Part shown: piece after piece, positions 42,856 to 51,689 of the stretch
Numbering within the stretch: the first letter of the stretch is position 1
Layout of the letters: every line of letters begins with the position of its first letter
NCBI RefSeq assembly: GCF_029893965.1
Contig: NZ_JARXXP010000012.1
Span: 1-64,000, forward strand
Length of the DNA stretch: 64,000 nucleotides
DNA from: Paenibacillus sp. PastM-3
Lineage (GTDB): Bacteria; Bacillota; Bacilli; Paenibacillales; Paenibacillaceae
Direction: 5' to 3'
The notes under the pieces: generated by a model
Database searches by the model: none
What the model was told of the DNA's origin: nothing
What the model saw: only the letters and a program-made list of their open reading frames with translations
Position numbers and translations under genes: made by a program

Positions 42856-43659
42856 TTACTTTCTCGCCTTAATGACAGCAGACACGATGTACTCGTCAAC
42901 GTTCGCGCCGGGAACCCAATCTTTGATAAATGTTCTGGATTCGTCTTTTGGCTCAATACGGATCTCGGTAAAGCCGCTTTCGTGAAGCATCTGCTCTACA
43001 TCAGCGATGGAAGAGGCTCCAGAGATACAACCGGAATATAATTCGTCCAAATCATTTTTGATCTCAGGAGGAAGCTCAGCTGTAGTTACGATGTCGGAGA
43101 TGGCCAGACGACCGCCCGGCTGAAGGACACGGTAGGCTTCATGGAATACTTGCTGTTTATCCGGTGAAAGGTTAATTACGCAGTTGGAGATAATGACATT
43201 CACCGAGTTGTCGGCGACAGGAAGATATTCAATTTCACCCAATCTGAATTCGGTGTTATTAAACTTACCCTTTATGGCATTTTCTCTTGCGCGGCTTATC
43301 ATCTCAGGTGTCATATCCACCCCGATAACATGGCCTTGGTCACCTACCTGCCGGGAAGCCAGGAAGCAATCAAATCCGCCGCCACTCCCTAGATCCAGAA
43401 CATGCTCACCAGCCTGCAGTTCAGCAATAGCCTGGGGATTACCGCAACCAAGGCCTAAATTTGCACCCTCAGGAACTGCAGCAAGATCACTACTGGAATA
43501 ACCCAGCTTAGCGGATATGGCATCGAAATCAGCCGGGGTGTCACAGCAGCTGCTGTCGGCGGGTGTGCAGCAGGAGGAGGCTTCGATCTTTTTTACAGCA
43601 ACCTTTTGGTAATGCCCCCGTACATTTTGACGAATCTGATCATTAGTAAGTTTGGTCAT
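42856..43659 (-). CDS. arsM: Arsenite S-adenosylmethionine methyltransferase
   Basis: A 267-residue methyltransferase. The SAM motif is VLDLGSGGGFDCFLA, followed by GVDMTPEMISRAR. Cysteines expected to bind As(III) are present: the N-terminal CC pairs (SSCC, SSCCDTP), ISNCVINLS and YSGCISGAS. It converts arsenite to methylated forms in the cytosol. ATG 43659 has AAGGAG; the longer frame has none. It lies between a Cys-rich MarR gene and the ArsN-like gene in one minus-strand operon. Confidence 0.92.
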   Translation of the reverse strand: MTKLTNDQIRQNVRGHYQKVAVKKIEASSCCTPADSSCCDTPADFDAISAKLGYSSSDLAAVPEGANLGLGCGNPQAIAELQAGEHVLDLGSGGGFDCFLASRQVGDQGHVIGVDMTPEMISRARENAIKGKFNNTEFRLGEIEYLPVADNSVNVIISNCVINLSPDKQQVFHEAYRVLQPGGRLAISDIVTTAELPPEIKNDLDELYSGCISGASSIADVEQMLHESGFTEIRIEPKDESRTFIKDWVPGANVDEYIVSAVIKARK

Positions 43660-43716
43660 GCTTATACACTCCTTAGTTAAAATTATTTGCAACATGCAAG
43701 TATAAGTGAAGAGAAA

Positions 43717-44166
43717 TCACCCTCTTACAGGTGCGCAGCAATTGCTGGATTTCCCCATGGCTTCGTTGAAAAGCTTAATGGATCGCAGTAATGTTTCTAC
43801 TTCAAACTCACTCATATGGGAGAAGGCTTCATTCAGATATTCATTCATTTGTTGATCAATAGTTGTAGCTACCATTTTCCCTTCAGGAGTAAGTGAGAGG
43901 TTATAAATTCTCCGGTCGGCGGGATCGGGCGTCTTTTTAACCAGGTTCATTTTGACCAAAGATTGAACTTGTCTGCTGAAGGTTGTAATATCAGTGCCGA
44001 GTGTTTCGGCGACTTGTTGCATGGAAGGATTATGGCTCCGGTCTATCTCATACAGCAGGTGGCTTTGGGTCGCGGAAAGATTACACCCTCCTACACTGCA
44101 GCAGTCCTTATTGAGTAGTCCTAAACGCCGGGTCATGATTTGGAGTAGTTCTCGTGGAGTTTCCAT
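43717..44166 (-). CDS. Cys-rich MarR-family regulator of the arsenic operon
   Basis: A protein of about 149 residues with a MarR winged helix (PSMQQVAETLGTDITTFSRQVQSLVKMNLVKK, wing DPADRRIYNLSLTPEGKMV). It carries two unusual cysteine groups: NKDCCSVGGC near the N-terminus and SNCCAP at the extreme C-terminus. These could form an As(III) site, which would make it an arsenic sensor outside the ArsR family. It is the first gene of the arsM-arsN operon and divergent from arsR. AGAGGTG precedes the ATG. Confidence 0.82.
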   Translation of the reverse strand: METPRELLQIMTRRLGLLNKDCCSVGGCNLSATQSHLLYEIDRSHNPSMQQVAETLGTDITTFSRQVQSLVKMNLVKKTPDPADRRIYNLSLTPEGKMVATTIDQQMNEYLNEAFSHMSEFEVETLLRSIKLFNEAMGKSSNCCAPVRG

Positions 44167-44300
44167 TGTTTTCACCTCTTGCACTAGTTATATCGTATTT
44201 AATTGCAAAATGCAAATATTTAATTTGCTTGGTTGATAACTGATCATCAAGGCCTTAGAATATAAGTGTCGTCTTATATAGGGAGAGAGGAGATTTGAAA

Positions 44301-44627
44301 TTGGACATATTAAATGATCTTGCAGAAGATTTTAAGCTCCTTGGAGATAAGACACGTCTAACGATTCTTACACTTCTAAAAGAGCGGGAGTGTTGTGTAT
44401 GTGAATTCGTGGATCTCTTTGATATTTCTCAGCCAGCCGTTAGTCAGCATCTGCGCAAATTAAAAATCAGTGGATTGGTAAAGGAACAGAAGAGGGGGCA
44501 GTGGGTGTATTATTCTTTAAACATTGAAGATAAGCCTCATGTTAAGGCGATTTTAGATCTTACCCCTGATGCTAATACCGTTTTATCGCAATTGAACAAG
44601 CCGTCTAAGGCTGTTTGCTGCGAATAA
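44301..44627 (+). CDS. arsR: ArsR-family arsenic-responsive repressor
   Basis: A 108-residue winged-helix repressor. The classic metal-binding helix motif C-x-C is RECCVCEFVDLF (normally ELCVCDL), followed by the DNA helix ISQPAVSQHLRKLK. A CC pair ends the protein (KAVCCE). TTG 44301 has AGGAG 8 bases upstream; another TTG at 44295 is closer. It should release DNA on binding As(III) and control the arsB-arsC genes downstream. Confidence 0.9.
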   Translation: MDILNDLAEDFKLLGDKTRLTILTLLKERECCVCEFVDLFDISQPAVSQHLRKLKISGLVKEQKRGQWVYYSLNIEDKPHVKAILDLTPDANTVLSQLNKPSKAVCCE

Positions 44628-44703
44628 CATTTTGACGTTGAATATATAAGCATATGATTATATAATGATGCCTGAGATTTAGACATAAAATGGGGGAATT
44701 CAT

Positions 44704-45290
44704 CTGGTAGCTCTGGCAAGTCTGATATTTATAGTCACCTTGATTTTTGTCATTTGGCAGCCTAAAAATCTGTCCATTGGATGGTCTGCCTGCGGCGGAG
44801 CGTTACTCGCTTTACTTGTCGGTGTAGTCAGCTTTAATGATGTTCTGGATGTTACGCTGATTGTATGGAATGCCACACTGGCCTTTGTTGCAATCATCCT
44901 AGAAAAAGGTTTTTCCATTCATCATTGCCAGAGTGGCCGGTATCATCGCGATCTTTTTCCTGCTCATGGCAAGAAAAAGTCCTGCTGTACCGACCATGGA
45001 GGTAGTGAAGGGCGCACCTTGGGCGATCGTATTCTTTTCCATTGGTATGTATGTCGTTGTGTACGGATTACGAAATGCTGGACTTACGGATGTATTAGCT
45101 GATGTAATTCAAGCTGTTGCGGATCAAGGACTGTTTGCCGCAACAATGGGGATGGGATTTATTGCCGCGGTGATCTCTTCCGTTATGAACAGGCATTATC
45201 CTGACGATCCCTACGCTGTTCATAACACTGCTTGGCCTATATATAACATTAACCCTATTTTAAACTTAAAGGAGATTGCAACTCATGGAT
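44704..45290 (+). pseudogene. arsB: Decayed arsenite efflux pump arsB
   Basis: Two separate pieces of an ArsB permease remain. The first reads [20 protein letters not shown] and [20 protein letters not shown]. After a frame change comes [20 protein letters not shown], then [20 protein letters not shown] and GMGFIAAVISSVMN. Intact ArsB is about 430 residues; here a large middle part and the C-terminus are missing and the frame is broken. No convincing start codon is seen. Arsenite efflux by this gene is not possible. Confidence 0.88.
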
Positions 45291-45704
45291 AAGAAGACGA
45301 TTTACTTTTTATGTACAGGAAACTCCTGCCGGAGCCAGATGGCTGAAGGCTGGGCCAAGAAATACTTAGGTGATGAATGGAATGTATACAGTGCAGGTAT
45401 AGAAGCTCACGGTTTGAACCCGAAAGCTGTTAAGGCAATGAGCGAAGTGGGAATTGATATCTCAAATCAAACATCTGATATTATTGACCCGCCGCTGCTG
45501 AATAGCTCCCATCTCATCATTACCTTGTGTGGAGATGCGGCAGATAAATGCCCTGTTACCCCTCCTCAGGTGAAACGTGAGCACTGGGGATTTGATGATC
45601 CGGCAAAAGCGCAAGGAACAGATGAAGAGAAATGGGCGGTCTTCCAGCGGGTTCGTGATCAGGTGGGCGAGCGCATCAAGCAATTCGCTGAAACAGGAAA
45701 ATAA
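45285..45704 (+). CDS. arsC: Thioredoxin-coupled arsenate reductase
   Basis: A 139-residue enzyme of the low-molecular-weight phosphatase fold. The P-loop is CTGNSCRS (nucleophile Cys at about residue 11), and the second and third redox cysteines lie in [11 protein letters not shown]. It reduces arsenate to arsenite using thioredoxin. ATG 45285 has AAGGAG 9 bases upstream and overlaps the end of the broken arsB. Without a working pump here, arsenite must leave by another route or be methylated by ArsM. Confidence 0.95.
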   Translation: MDKKTIYFLCTGNSCRSQMAEGWAKKYLGDEWNVYSAGIEAHGLNPKAVKAMSEVGIDISNQTSDIIDPPLLNSSHLIITLCGDAADKCPVTPPQVKREHWGFDDPAKAQGTDEEKWAVFQRVRDQVGERIKQFAETGK

Positions 45705-45731
45705 TGAGGAATAACAATAAGGAGAACTATA

Positions 45732-46163
45732 ATGGCAAATTATCATGAACTGATCGAAGGTAAAGTATATATCGGCGGAGAGAATGCACTGCTTGATGCC
45801 ATTGGGGAGCAAGAGATTTCAGATGTGTTTGATCTAAGAGACACCGGTACAAGAGCAGAAGGGTTTCCGGATAATGTGACCCGTCATCATTTTCCGATTG
45901 TTGAGGATGAGAGCGGTCAGGAGGATTCCGTTCAAGCAGCAATCCAGGCGGTTACAGCAGCAGTGAACAACGGGAAGACGGTCTATTTCCATTGCGCTGG
46001 CGGACGGAATCGGACAGGAACGGTTGCCACTGGCTTATTGCTTGAATTAGGTCTTGCTGCAACTGTAGAAGAGGCTGAAGCCTTGGCCAAACAAAAACGT
46101 CCGGATATCAACATCAAGCAGGATATGCGTGAGATGCTGAAAGGCTTTTATCCATCCAAATAA
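45732..46163 (+). CDS. Dual-specificity / tyrosine phosphatase family protein
   Basis: A 143-residue protein with the phosphatase loop HCAGGRNRTG (C-x5-R) and the general-acid region HFPIVEDESG upstream. It starts 27 bases after arsC behind AAGGAG and so belongs to the ars operon. Small phosphatases of this type recur in ars clusters; a role there is not proven. It could act on phosphotyrosine or small arsenic/phosphate esters. Confidence 0.82.
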   Translation: MANYHELIEGKVYIGGENALLDAIGEQEISDVFDLRDTGTRAEGFPDNVTRHHFPIVEDESGQEDSVQAAIQAVTAAVNNGKTVYFHCAGGRNRTGTVATGLLLELGLAATVEEAEALAKQKRPDINIKQDMREMLKGFYPSK

Positions 46164-46178
46164 ATACTCAACATCGTG

Positions 46179-46208
46179 GGCTATTTCCTAATGGAGATAG
46201 TCTTTTTT
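46179..46208 (+). terminator. Terminator of the ars operon
   Basis: GGCTATTTCC, TAAT loop, GGAGATAGTC, then TTTTTT. Confidence 0.88.
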
Positions 46209-46293
46209 GCACGGCGGATGTATATTATGGATTGAATTTAATGACGGCTTCCATGGGCAATATAACTTTAAAAAAAGTCGGGTGAGGCAGAAG

Positions 46294-48120
46294 ATGATTT
46301 CGGTAAAAAGATTACTGATCGGACGGCCGCTGAAGTCGGAGCAGCTGGGCGAACAGAAATTGAACAAGACGAAAGCGCTGGCCATTCTCTCCTCAGATGC
46401 TTTATCCTCGGTTGCCTATGGACCGGAGCAGATTCTGCTTGTGCTGATAACAGTCAGCGCTGCAGCCTTCTGGTATTCCATACCCATTGCTATCGGGGTG
46501 CTTATACTGTTGACTGCACTGATCTTATCCTACAGGCAGATTATTTATGCTTATCCGCAGGGCGGCGGAGCTTATGTGGTTTCCAAGGAGAACCTGGGCA
46601 AATATCCGGGGCTGATCGCTGGGGGCTCGCTGCTGGTCGATTATATCCTGACGGTAGCGGTGAGTGTATCGGCGGGTACGGATGCGATTACTTCTGCTTT
46701 TCCCAGTCTGCATCCGTATAATGTGCCGATCGCCATTCTGTTTGTACTGCTGATCACAACCCTGAATTTACGCGGGTTAACCGAATCGGCGTCGTTTTTG
46801 GCTTATCCGGTGTATCTGTTTGTGCTGGCGATCTTTATTATGCTTGGCGTGGGCCTGTTCCGGATTGTGGCCGGCGATGTCCCGGCAGAGATGCATACTC
46901 CGGTTGGGACACCGGTCGCGGGCATCAGCCTGTTTCTGCTGCTGCGGGCCTTCGCCTCAGGGAGCTCGGCGTTGACAGGGGTCGAAGCCATATCCAACGC
47001 CATCCCCAACTTCAAGGCGCCTGCCCCGAACAATGCGGCCAAGACCCTCGCTGCCATGGGTATTCTGCTGGCGGTACTGTTTTCCGGTATCGTTCTTCTG
47101 GCTTATTATTATGGTGTGACCCCGAATGAGCAGGTTACCGTGGTTTCGGAAATTGCCGAACAGGTCTTTGGCCGGAATATCATGTACTTTTTTATCCAGG
47201 GCACGACTGCGCTTATTCTGATCCTGGCGGCAAATACGGGCTACTCGGCCTTTCCACTGCTGGCGGTCAATCTGGCCAAGGATAAGTTTATTCCGAGAAT
47301 GTTCACCGTCCGCGGTGACCGGCTCGGATATTCCAACGGCATTCTCAGCCTCGGCGTACTGTCTATCCTGCTGATTATTGCCTTTGAGGGCCGCACGGAG
47401 CATCTGATTCCGCTGTATGCGGTCGGTGTGTTTATTCCCTTTACCCTGTCCCAGACCGGCATGATGGTCAAGTGGATCCGGGAGAAGCCACCGGGCTGGG
47501 CCGGCAAGCTGGCCATTAACACAACGGGAGCACTAATCAGCTTCGTCGTCACCATCATGTTCTTCCTGACCAAGTTCACGCAGGTTTGGCCGGTGCTGGT
47601 CTTCCTGCCGCTGATTATTCTGCTCTTTTACCGGATCCGCAAGCATTATGAGGCTGTGGCCGACCAGCTGCGCCTCTCCACCTGTGAGGAGAAGCCGCTG
47701 GCGATTGAAGGGAATGTGATTATCCTGCCGGTAGCCGGAATTACGCATGTCGTGGAGAACTCGCTGCGCTATGCACAGTCGCTGTCCGCCAGCCAGATTA
47801 TTGCGGTCCATGTGCCTTTTGAGCGGGAGGAAGAGCATATTTTCGAGGGAAAATGGAAAAAGTTCCACCCCGAAATCAGGCTGGTGTCGCTGTACTCGCC
47901 GTACCGCAGCATCATCCATCCCTTGATCAAATTTATTGATACGGTCCAGCGCAAGGCGAGCGAATCGCATTATCAGGTGACGGTGATCGTGCCGCAGTTC
48001 ATTCCCAAGAAAGGCTGGCACAACATCCTGCATAACCAGTCCAGTCTGCTGATCCGCACGCATCTGCTGTACCGCAGAAATGTAATTATTACTACAGTGC
48101 CCTATCATTTGAAAAAATAA
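46294..48120 (+). CDS. APC-family permease, KimA-like potassium importer
   Basis: A 608-residue membrane protein with twelve helices followed by a cytosolic domain of about 150 residues. The first helix region (ALAILSSDALSSVAYGPEQI) and GGGAYVVSKENLG match the KimA/YdaO group of high-affinity potassium symporters. The C-terminal domain starts near EGNVIILPVAGITHVVENSL and is like the universal-stress fold seen in KimA. Length fits KimA (about 607). ATG 46294 has GTGAGG upstream. In Bacillus KimA is c-di-AMP controlled; no ydaO riboswitch is visible upstream here. Amino-acid transport is the alternative. Confidence 0.83.
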   Translation: MISVKRLLIGRPLKSEQLGEQKLNKTKALAILSSDALSSVAYGPEQILLVLITVSAAAFWYSIPIAIGVLILLTALILSYRQIIYAYPQGGGAYVVSKENLGKYPGLIAGGSLLVDYILTVAVSVSAGTDAITSAFPSLHPYNVPIAILFVLLITTLNLRGLTESASFLAYPVYLFVLAIFIMLGVGLFRIVAGDVPAEMHTPVGTPVAGISLFLLLRAFASGSSALTGVEAISNAIPNFKAPAPNNAAKTLAAMGILLAVLFSGIVLLAYYYGVTPNEQVTVVSEIAEQVFGRNIMYFFIQGTTALILILAANTGYSAFPLLAVNLAKDKFIPRMFTVRGDRLGYSNGILSLGVLSILLIIAFEGRTEHLIPLYAVGVFIPFTLSQTGMMVKWIREKPPGWAGKLAINTTGALISFVVTIMFFLTKFTQVWPVLVFLPLIILLFYRIRKHYEAVADQLRLSTCEEKPLAIEGNVIILPVAGITHVVENSLRYAQSLSASQIIAVHVPFEREEEHIFEGKWKKFHPEIRLVSLYSPYRSIIHPLIKFIDTVQRKASESHYQVTVIVPQFIPKKGWHNILHNQSSLLIRTHLLYRRNVIITTVPYHLKK

Positions 48121-48130
48121 TCAGACAAAG

Positions 48131-48165
48131 GGGCAGAGCGGGGCCTTTCCCGGCTCTGCCTTTTT
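48131..48165 (+). terminator. Terminator after the permease gene
   Basis: GGCAGAGCGGG and CCCGGCTCTGCC form a stem, followed by TTTTT. Confidence 0.85.
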
Positions 48166-48235
48166 GTGCGGCGGGGGAGACGGAGCCGTAAATCAGGTAT
48201 AATGGACAAGAGACGGGGAAACTGGAGGGATCGGA

Positions 48236-48988
48236 TTGAATAAGACGGATCGTCATGGTGCCGGTTCTTTCCGGCTGAAGCTGCGCATTTCCGGCCTGAT
48301 TATGCTGCTGCTGTCGGCACTATTGCTCGGCGGCTGCGCCAGCGGAACAGCCCATATGACAGTGAAAAAGGACGGGAGCCTGGAGCTGGCGTTCAGCATG
48401 CTGCTCAGTGCCCGGGTGGAGTCGCTGGCAGGCGGCAAGCTGGAGGAAGTGTTGTCAGACAGGCTGGCGGCTGCAGATATTGAGCTGGACAAGAGTCAAA
48501 GCGGCAGTTCGACGGAGTACAAGTTCCTGAAGACTTACCGGTCGTTTGAAGAGCTGCAGCAAAATGCCGGCAGTCTGGATATTATAGATACTGAGGTTGC
48601 CCAGGCAGACAAATGGCTGTTCACGCGATATGAGGTCACAGCTCAGCCGAAGCTGAATGCCTACACGGATGAGATTATTGACAGCATCGGCAGCCTGAAT
48701 GTGCCGGAATCGCTGGTCCGCCTGATGCTGCAGAATCTGGCGGTCCATTTCAAATTGACGCTGCCATATAACCTATACGGGCCTAACAATGCGGACACCC
48801 AGGAAGGCAACACCCTGACCTGGCGGATCAGCATGGCGGATACGGAGCCTGTCCGGCTGGTGGTCTACGTGCCGCAGGTTCAGAACCTTGCCATAGCAGG
48901 CGGAGGACTGGTACTGTTGCTGGGCGCAGCGGCAGTCTGGCTAGTCCGGCTAATCCGGGCAAGAAAAAGCAGACAGGTAAAGCAGTAA
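48236..48988 (+). CDS. DUF3153-like membrane-anchored lipoprotein
   Basis: A 250-residue protein. A signal peptide with lipobox LLGGC (about residue 34) precedes TAHMTVKKDGSLELAFSMLL, and a C-terminal membrane helix (about 220-240) is followed by a basic tail. This plan matches the DUF3153/LppM-like group of lipoproteins. The function is not known. TTG 48236 follows GGAGGGA, and a -10 TATAAT is at 48198. Both membrane ends place the bulk outside the cell. Confidence 0.72.
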   Translation: MNKTDRHGAGSFRLKLRISGLIMLLLSALLLGGCASGTAHMTVKKDGSLELAFSMLLSARVESLAGGKLEEVLSDRLAAADIELDKSQSGSSTEYKFLKTYRSFEELQQNAGSLDIIDTEVAQADKWLFTRYEVTAQPKLNAYTDEIIDSIGSLNVPESLVRLMLQNLAVHFKLTLPYNLYGPNNADTQEGNTLTWRISMADTEPVRLVVYVPQVQNLAIAGGGLVLLLGAAAVWLVRLIRARKSRQVKQ

Positions 48989-49012
48989 CATTACCGGCCC
49001 CGCCGGTAGCAG

Positions 49013-49057
49013 AAGCCGCCGGCGGCAGCAGCATTCGTGCTGAAATGCCGGCGGCTT
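49013..49057. terminator. Hairpin between converging genes
   Basis: AAGCCGCCGGC (49013-49023) pairs with GCCGGCGGCTT (49047-49057). There is no long T tract. It lies between the converging DUF3153-like and AraC genes. Confidence 0.6.
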
Positions 49058-49070
49058 AGTCTGTTCAGGC

Positions 49071-51410
49071 TCAATAATCATCCGGCACTGCGCGCGGCCG
49101 GGAGACGGCGTTATCGCGGTATTGGCCCGGGGTCATGCCCTCCTGCTTGCGGAAGGAACGGATGAAGTTCTGCGAGTTGTTGTACCGCAGACGGGCGGCA
49201 ATGTCCTTGATTGGCATATCGGTTTCCTCCAGCCATTTCTTGGCCATCTTGAACCGGTACATCGCCAGATATTCGCTGAAATAATACTGTGTCTCCTTGC
49301 GGAAGACACTGCTGATATAGTTGGCATTGTAATGCAGGCGTGATGCACATTCCTCAAGCGTCAGATCTTTATCATAATCATGCTGCACAATATCAATGAT
49401 TTTCTCGGAAATGTTATGATACTGCGCATTCTGCCGGCTGTGAAAAATCCGGATCATCGGCAGAATCACAATACTCCAGAACCAGTCCTCGATTTCGGCA
49501 ACGATATGCAAATCCGTCAGCTCCTCGAACAGCGAGCCGTTCACATGGTAGATCTGATTCAGGCTGATCCCCGACTCCTGCATCATAATCAGGATATTGC
49601 CGAGCAGGCGGTTGAGCGGGATCTGGTACTCCTGCGGCGACAGCCCCGGCTTAAAAATACAGCCGAACAGCTTATGCAGTAGCTCCTTCGCCTTATCGGC
49701 ATCCGCCAGCTTGATGGCATCCATCAGATCATTTTCGGTATGCACCGGATAGTTCAGATTGAGATAATGATTGCCGGAGTTGATGTTTTCGTATTGGATG
49801 ATGATGCCCTTGCCGAGCGTAATCCGGTATTTCAGCGCTTCCAGGCTCTCCTTGTAGGCGATAGGCAGCTTATCAATGTTGTGGAACGGCAGACTCATCC
49901 CGATGCTCACCTGCAGCTTGAGATAATTGTTGATCTCCTGCTGCAGACTCTCCGTTAAGGCATAGAGCGTCCGGTGAAAAGCCTCGGCATTGCCCTCCGT
50001 GCTTCCGATCAGCGTAACGACAGCATGGTCAATAATGACCGGAGCCAGCCGCTCTCCCGGCGTCACCAGCTCTTCGATCATATTATGGGCGGCGAACAGC
50101 AGCAGATGGAGATCCTTTTTGTCATAGCTGCTTTCGGCTGAATAGTCGATGCTGAGTGTTATGACGGCCATTGTCCCCCAGTCGTCTACTAACGGCCGGT
50201 AGCCGTATTGCTCCAGCTCTTCGAGCAGCTCGCGCCTTTTCATATTGCCCTGAAAGGCTTTGATCAGAAAAAAGGTGCGGACCTGCCGGATATGCTGGTT
50301 CAGCTCCTTCTCAAGCTGCGACTTGGACTGGAACAGATGGTGCATCTGCTCGCCGATTGACTGGAACTCGTCCGTGAACCGGGCCTTGATCCCGGGCCGG
50401 CGCAGCCCCATCTGATTGAGCAGCCGCTCGATCGGAGAATACATCCGCCGCGAACCAAGCCACGCTGTCAGGACCGACAGAAGCAGCATTAAAGCGCAGA
50501 TCAGCAGGGTATAGGTTCCGATTTTGGAGGACTCCTTGGTAAGTCCTTTGATGGATGTGACCGACAGATAGGTCCAGCCGTTCAGCTGTGAACGCAGATA
50601 GGATACGGAATAATCCTGTTTGCCGATAACCGTCTTGAATTGTCCGTTTGTTTGGCTCATGCCGGATACAAGCGCAAAATCATTAAAGCCGCCTGCCTCA
50701 GCCGGACTGCCGATCAGTGTCTTGTCGGGATGCAGCAGAATGCGTCCGGATTCATCCAGTATGATGATGCTGTCCAGCGGGTCAATCTCCGAGTTGATGA
50801 AGTCCTGCAGGCTGCAGGCCGGAATGTTGGCAAGCGCCAGCCCATATTTTTGCAGCTTACCTGCCGGCAGCTTCTTGATCAGACTGATACTGTAATCGCA
50901 GCCGGTAACATTGACGCTCTCCTCACTGTAGAACAGGGAAGAAGGATTCAGCACCCAGGAGGCCGAGTCAGATACGTTCATCAGATTGGCCAGCTGCTCA
51001 TAATTCCGGTATTCGTTCAGGCGGTAGAGCCCGGAATTTTTGATCATCCAGTTCTCCCGCTGATTCAGCAGAATAACATCCTCCAGCTTCGTATCAAAGG
51101 ACTGCATGTTGCGGATTTCGGTTCTCAATTCATTATATAAAATGAAATCGGTTACATTTAATGGGTTATTCAATGCTTTTTTGAGCACTGAGGAGTTAAC
51201 GACCTGGTTTAAAGTCTGATTGACAGTAGTCAGCTTATGCTCTACATTGGAGTTAATTTGTAAAATGAGTTCCATTTTGCTTTTGTTAACATTTTTTTGA
51301 ATTTCGCTCGAGGATGTGAGATAAGAGAATGAACCGATAAACAGTACCGGAATCGTGCTGATCACAAAGGTAAACAGCGTTAATTTACTCAGAAAGCTTA
51401 AGTGTTTCAC
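49071..51410 (-). CDS. Membrane-bound AraC-family regulator with extracellular sensor
   Basis: A protein of about 779 residues. One helix at about 12-32, a Cache-like extracellular region of about 260 residues, a second helix (ending near LLSVLTAWLGSRRMYSPIERL), a long cytoplasmic linker, and a C-terminal AraC domain with two helix-turn-helices (LTLEECASRLHYNANYISSV; MPIKDIAARLRYNNSQNFIR). Such proteins in Paenibacillus sense sugars outside and activate adjacent polysaccharide genes. It is divergent from a binding-protein gene, so it likely activates the pectin locus. GTG 51410 fits the AAAAGG site; a GTG at 51422 is the alternative. Confidence 0.88.
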   Translation of the reverse strand: MKHLSFLSKLTLFTFVISTIPVLFIGSFSYLTSSSEIQKNVNKSKMELILQINSNVEHKLTTVNQTLNQVVNSSVLKKALNNPLNVTDFILYNELRTEIRNMQSFDTKLEDVILLNQRENWMIKNSGLYRLNEYRNYEQLANLMNVSDSASWVLNPSSLFYSEESVNVTGCDYSISLIKKLPAGKLQKYGLALANIPACSLQDFINSEIDPLDSIIILDESGRILLHPDKTLIGSPAEAGGFNDFALVSGMSQTNGQFKTVIGKQDYSVSYLRSQLNGWTYLSVTSIKGLTKESSKIGTYTLLICALMLLLSVLTAWLGSRRMYSPIERLLNQMGLRRPGIKARFTDEFQSIGEQMHHLFQSKSQLEKELNQHIRQVRTFFLIKAFQGNMKRRELLEELEQYGYRPLVDDWGTMAVITLSIDYSAESSYDKKDLHLLLFAAHNMIEELVTPGERLAPVIIDHAVVTLIGSTEGNAEAFHRTLYALTESLQQEINNYLKLQVSIGMSLPFHNIDKLPIAYKESLEALKYRITLGKGIIIQYENINSGNHYLNLNYPVHTENDLMDAIKLADADKAKELLHKLFGCIFKPGLSPQEYQIPLNRLLGNILIMMQESGISLNQIYHVNGSLFEELTDLHIVAEIEDWFWSIVILPMIRIFHSRQNAQYHNISEKIIDIVQHDYDKDLTLEECASRLHYNANYISSVFRKETQYYFSEYLAMYRFKMAKKWLEETDMPIKDIAARLRYNNSQNFIRSFRKQEGMTPGQYRDNAVSRPRAVPDDY

Positions 51411-51689
51411 ATCATTCAACACCTTTTCTTTAATAGAAGCAGTCTGCTTTAAGTGTATGCATCACGGAGGATAATAACAATAATCATCTGGTGCCGCAAT
51501 AATCATTTTCTCTAATAATGACTGCTGTTTGAAGATTATTCAATAATTAGCAGTTATATTAAACCATACATAACTTATGATTATTATGATTTTATCTTAA
51601 ATTACCGGGCCGGAGATTGTCCGGGTTATAATTAAGAAAGCGATTACATGTTGAACTACACTATAAAGTCTGTTTAGGAGGATGCGGGA

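Noticed and set aside
46164-46293. c-di-AMP riboswitch before the KimA-like gene
   Set aside because: The gap is too short and is mostly the ars terminator; no conserved riboswitch cores are seen.
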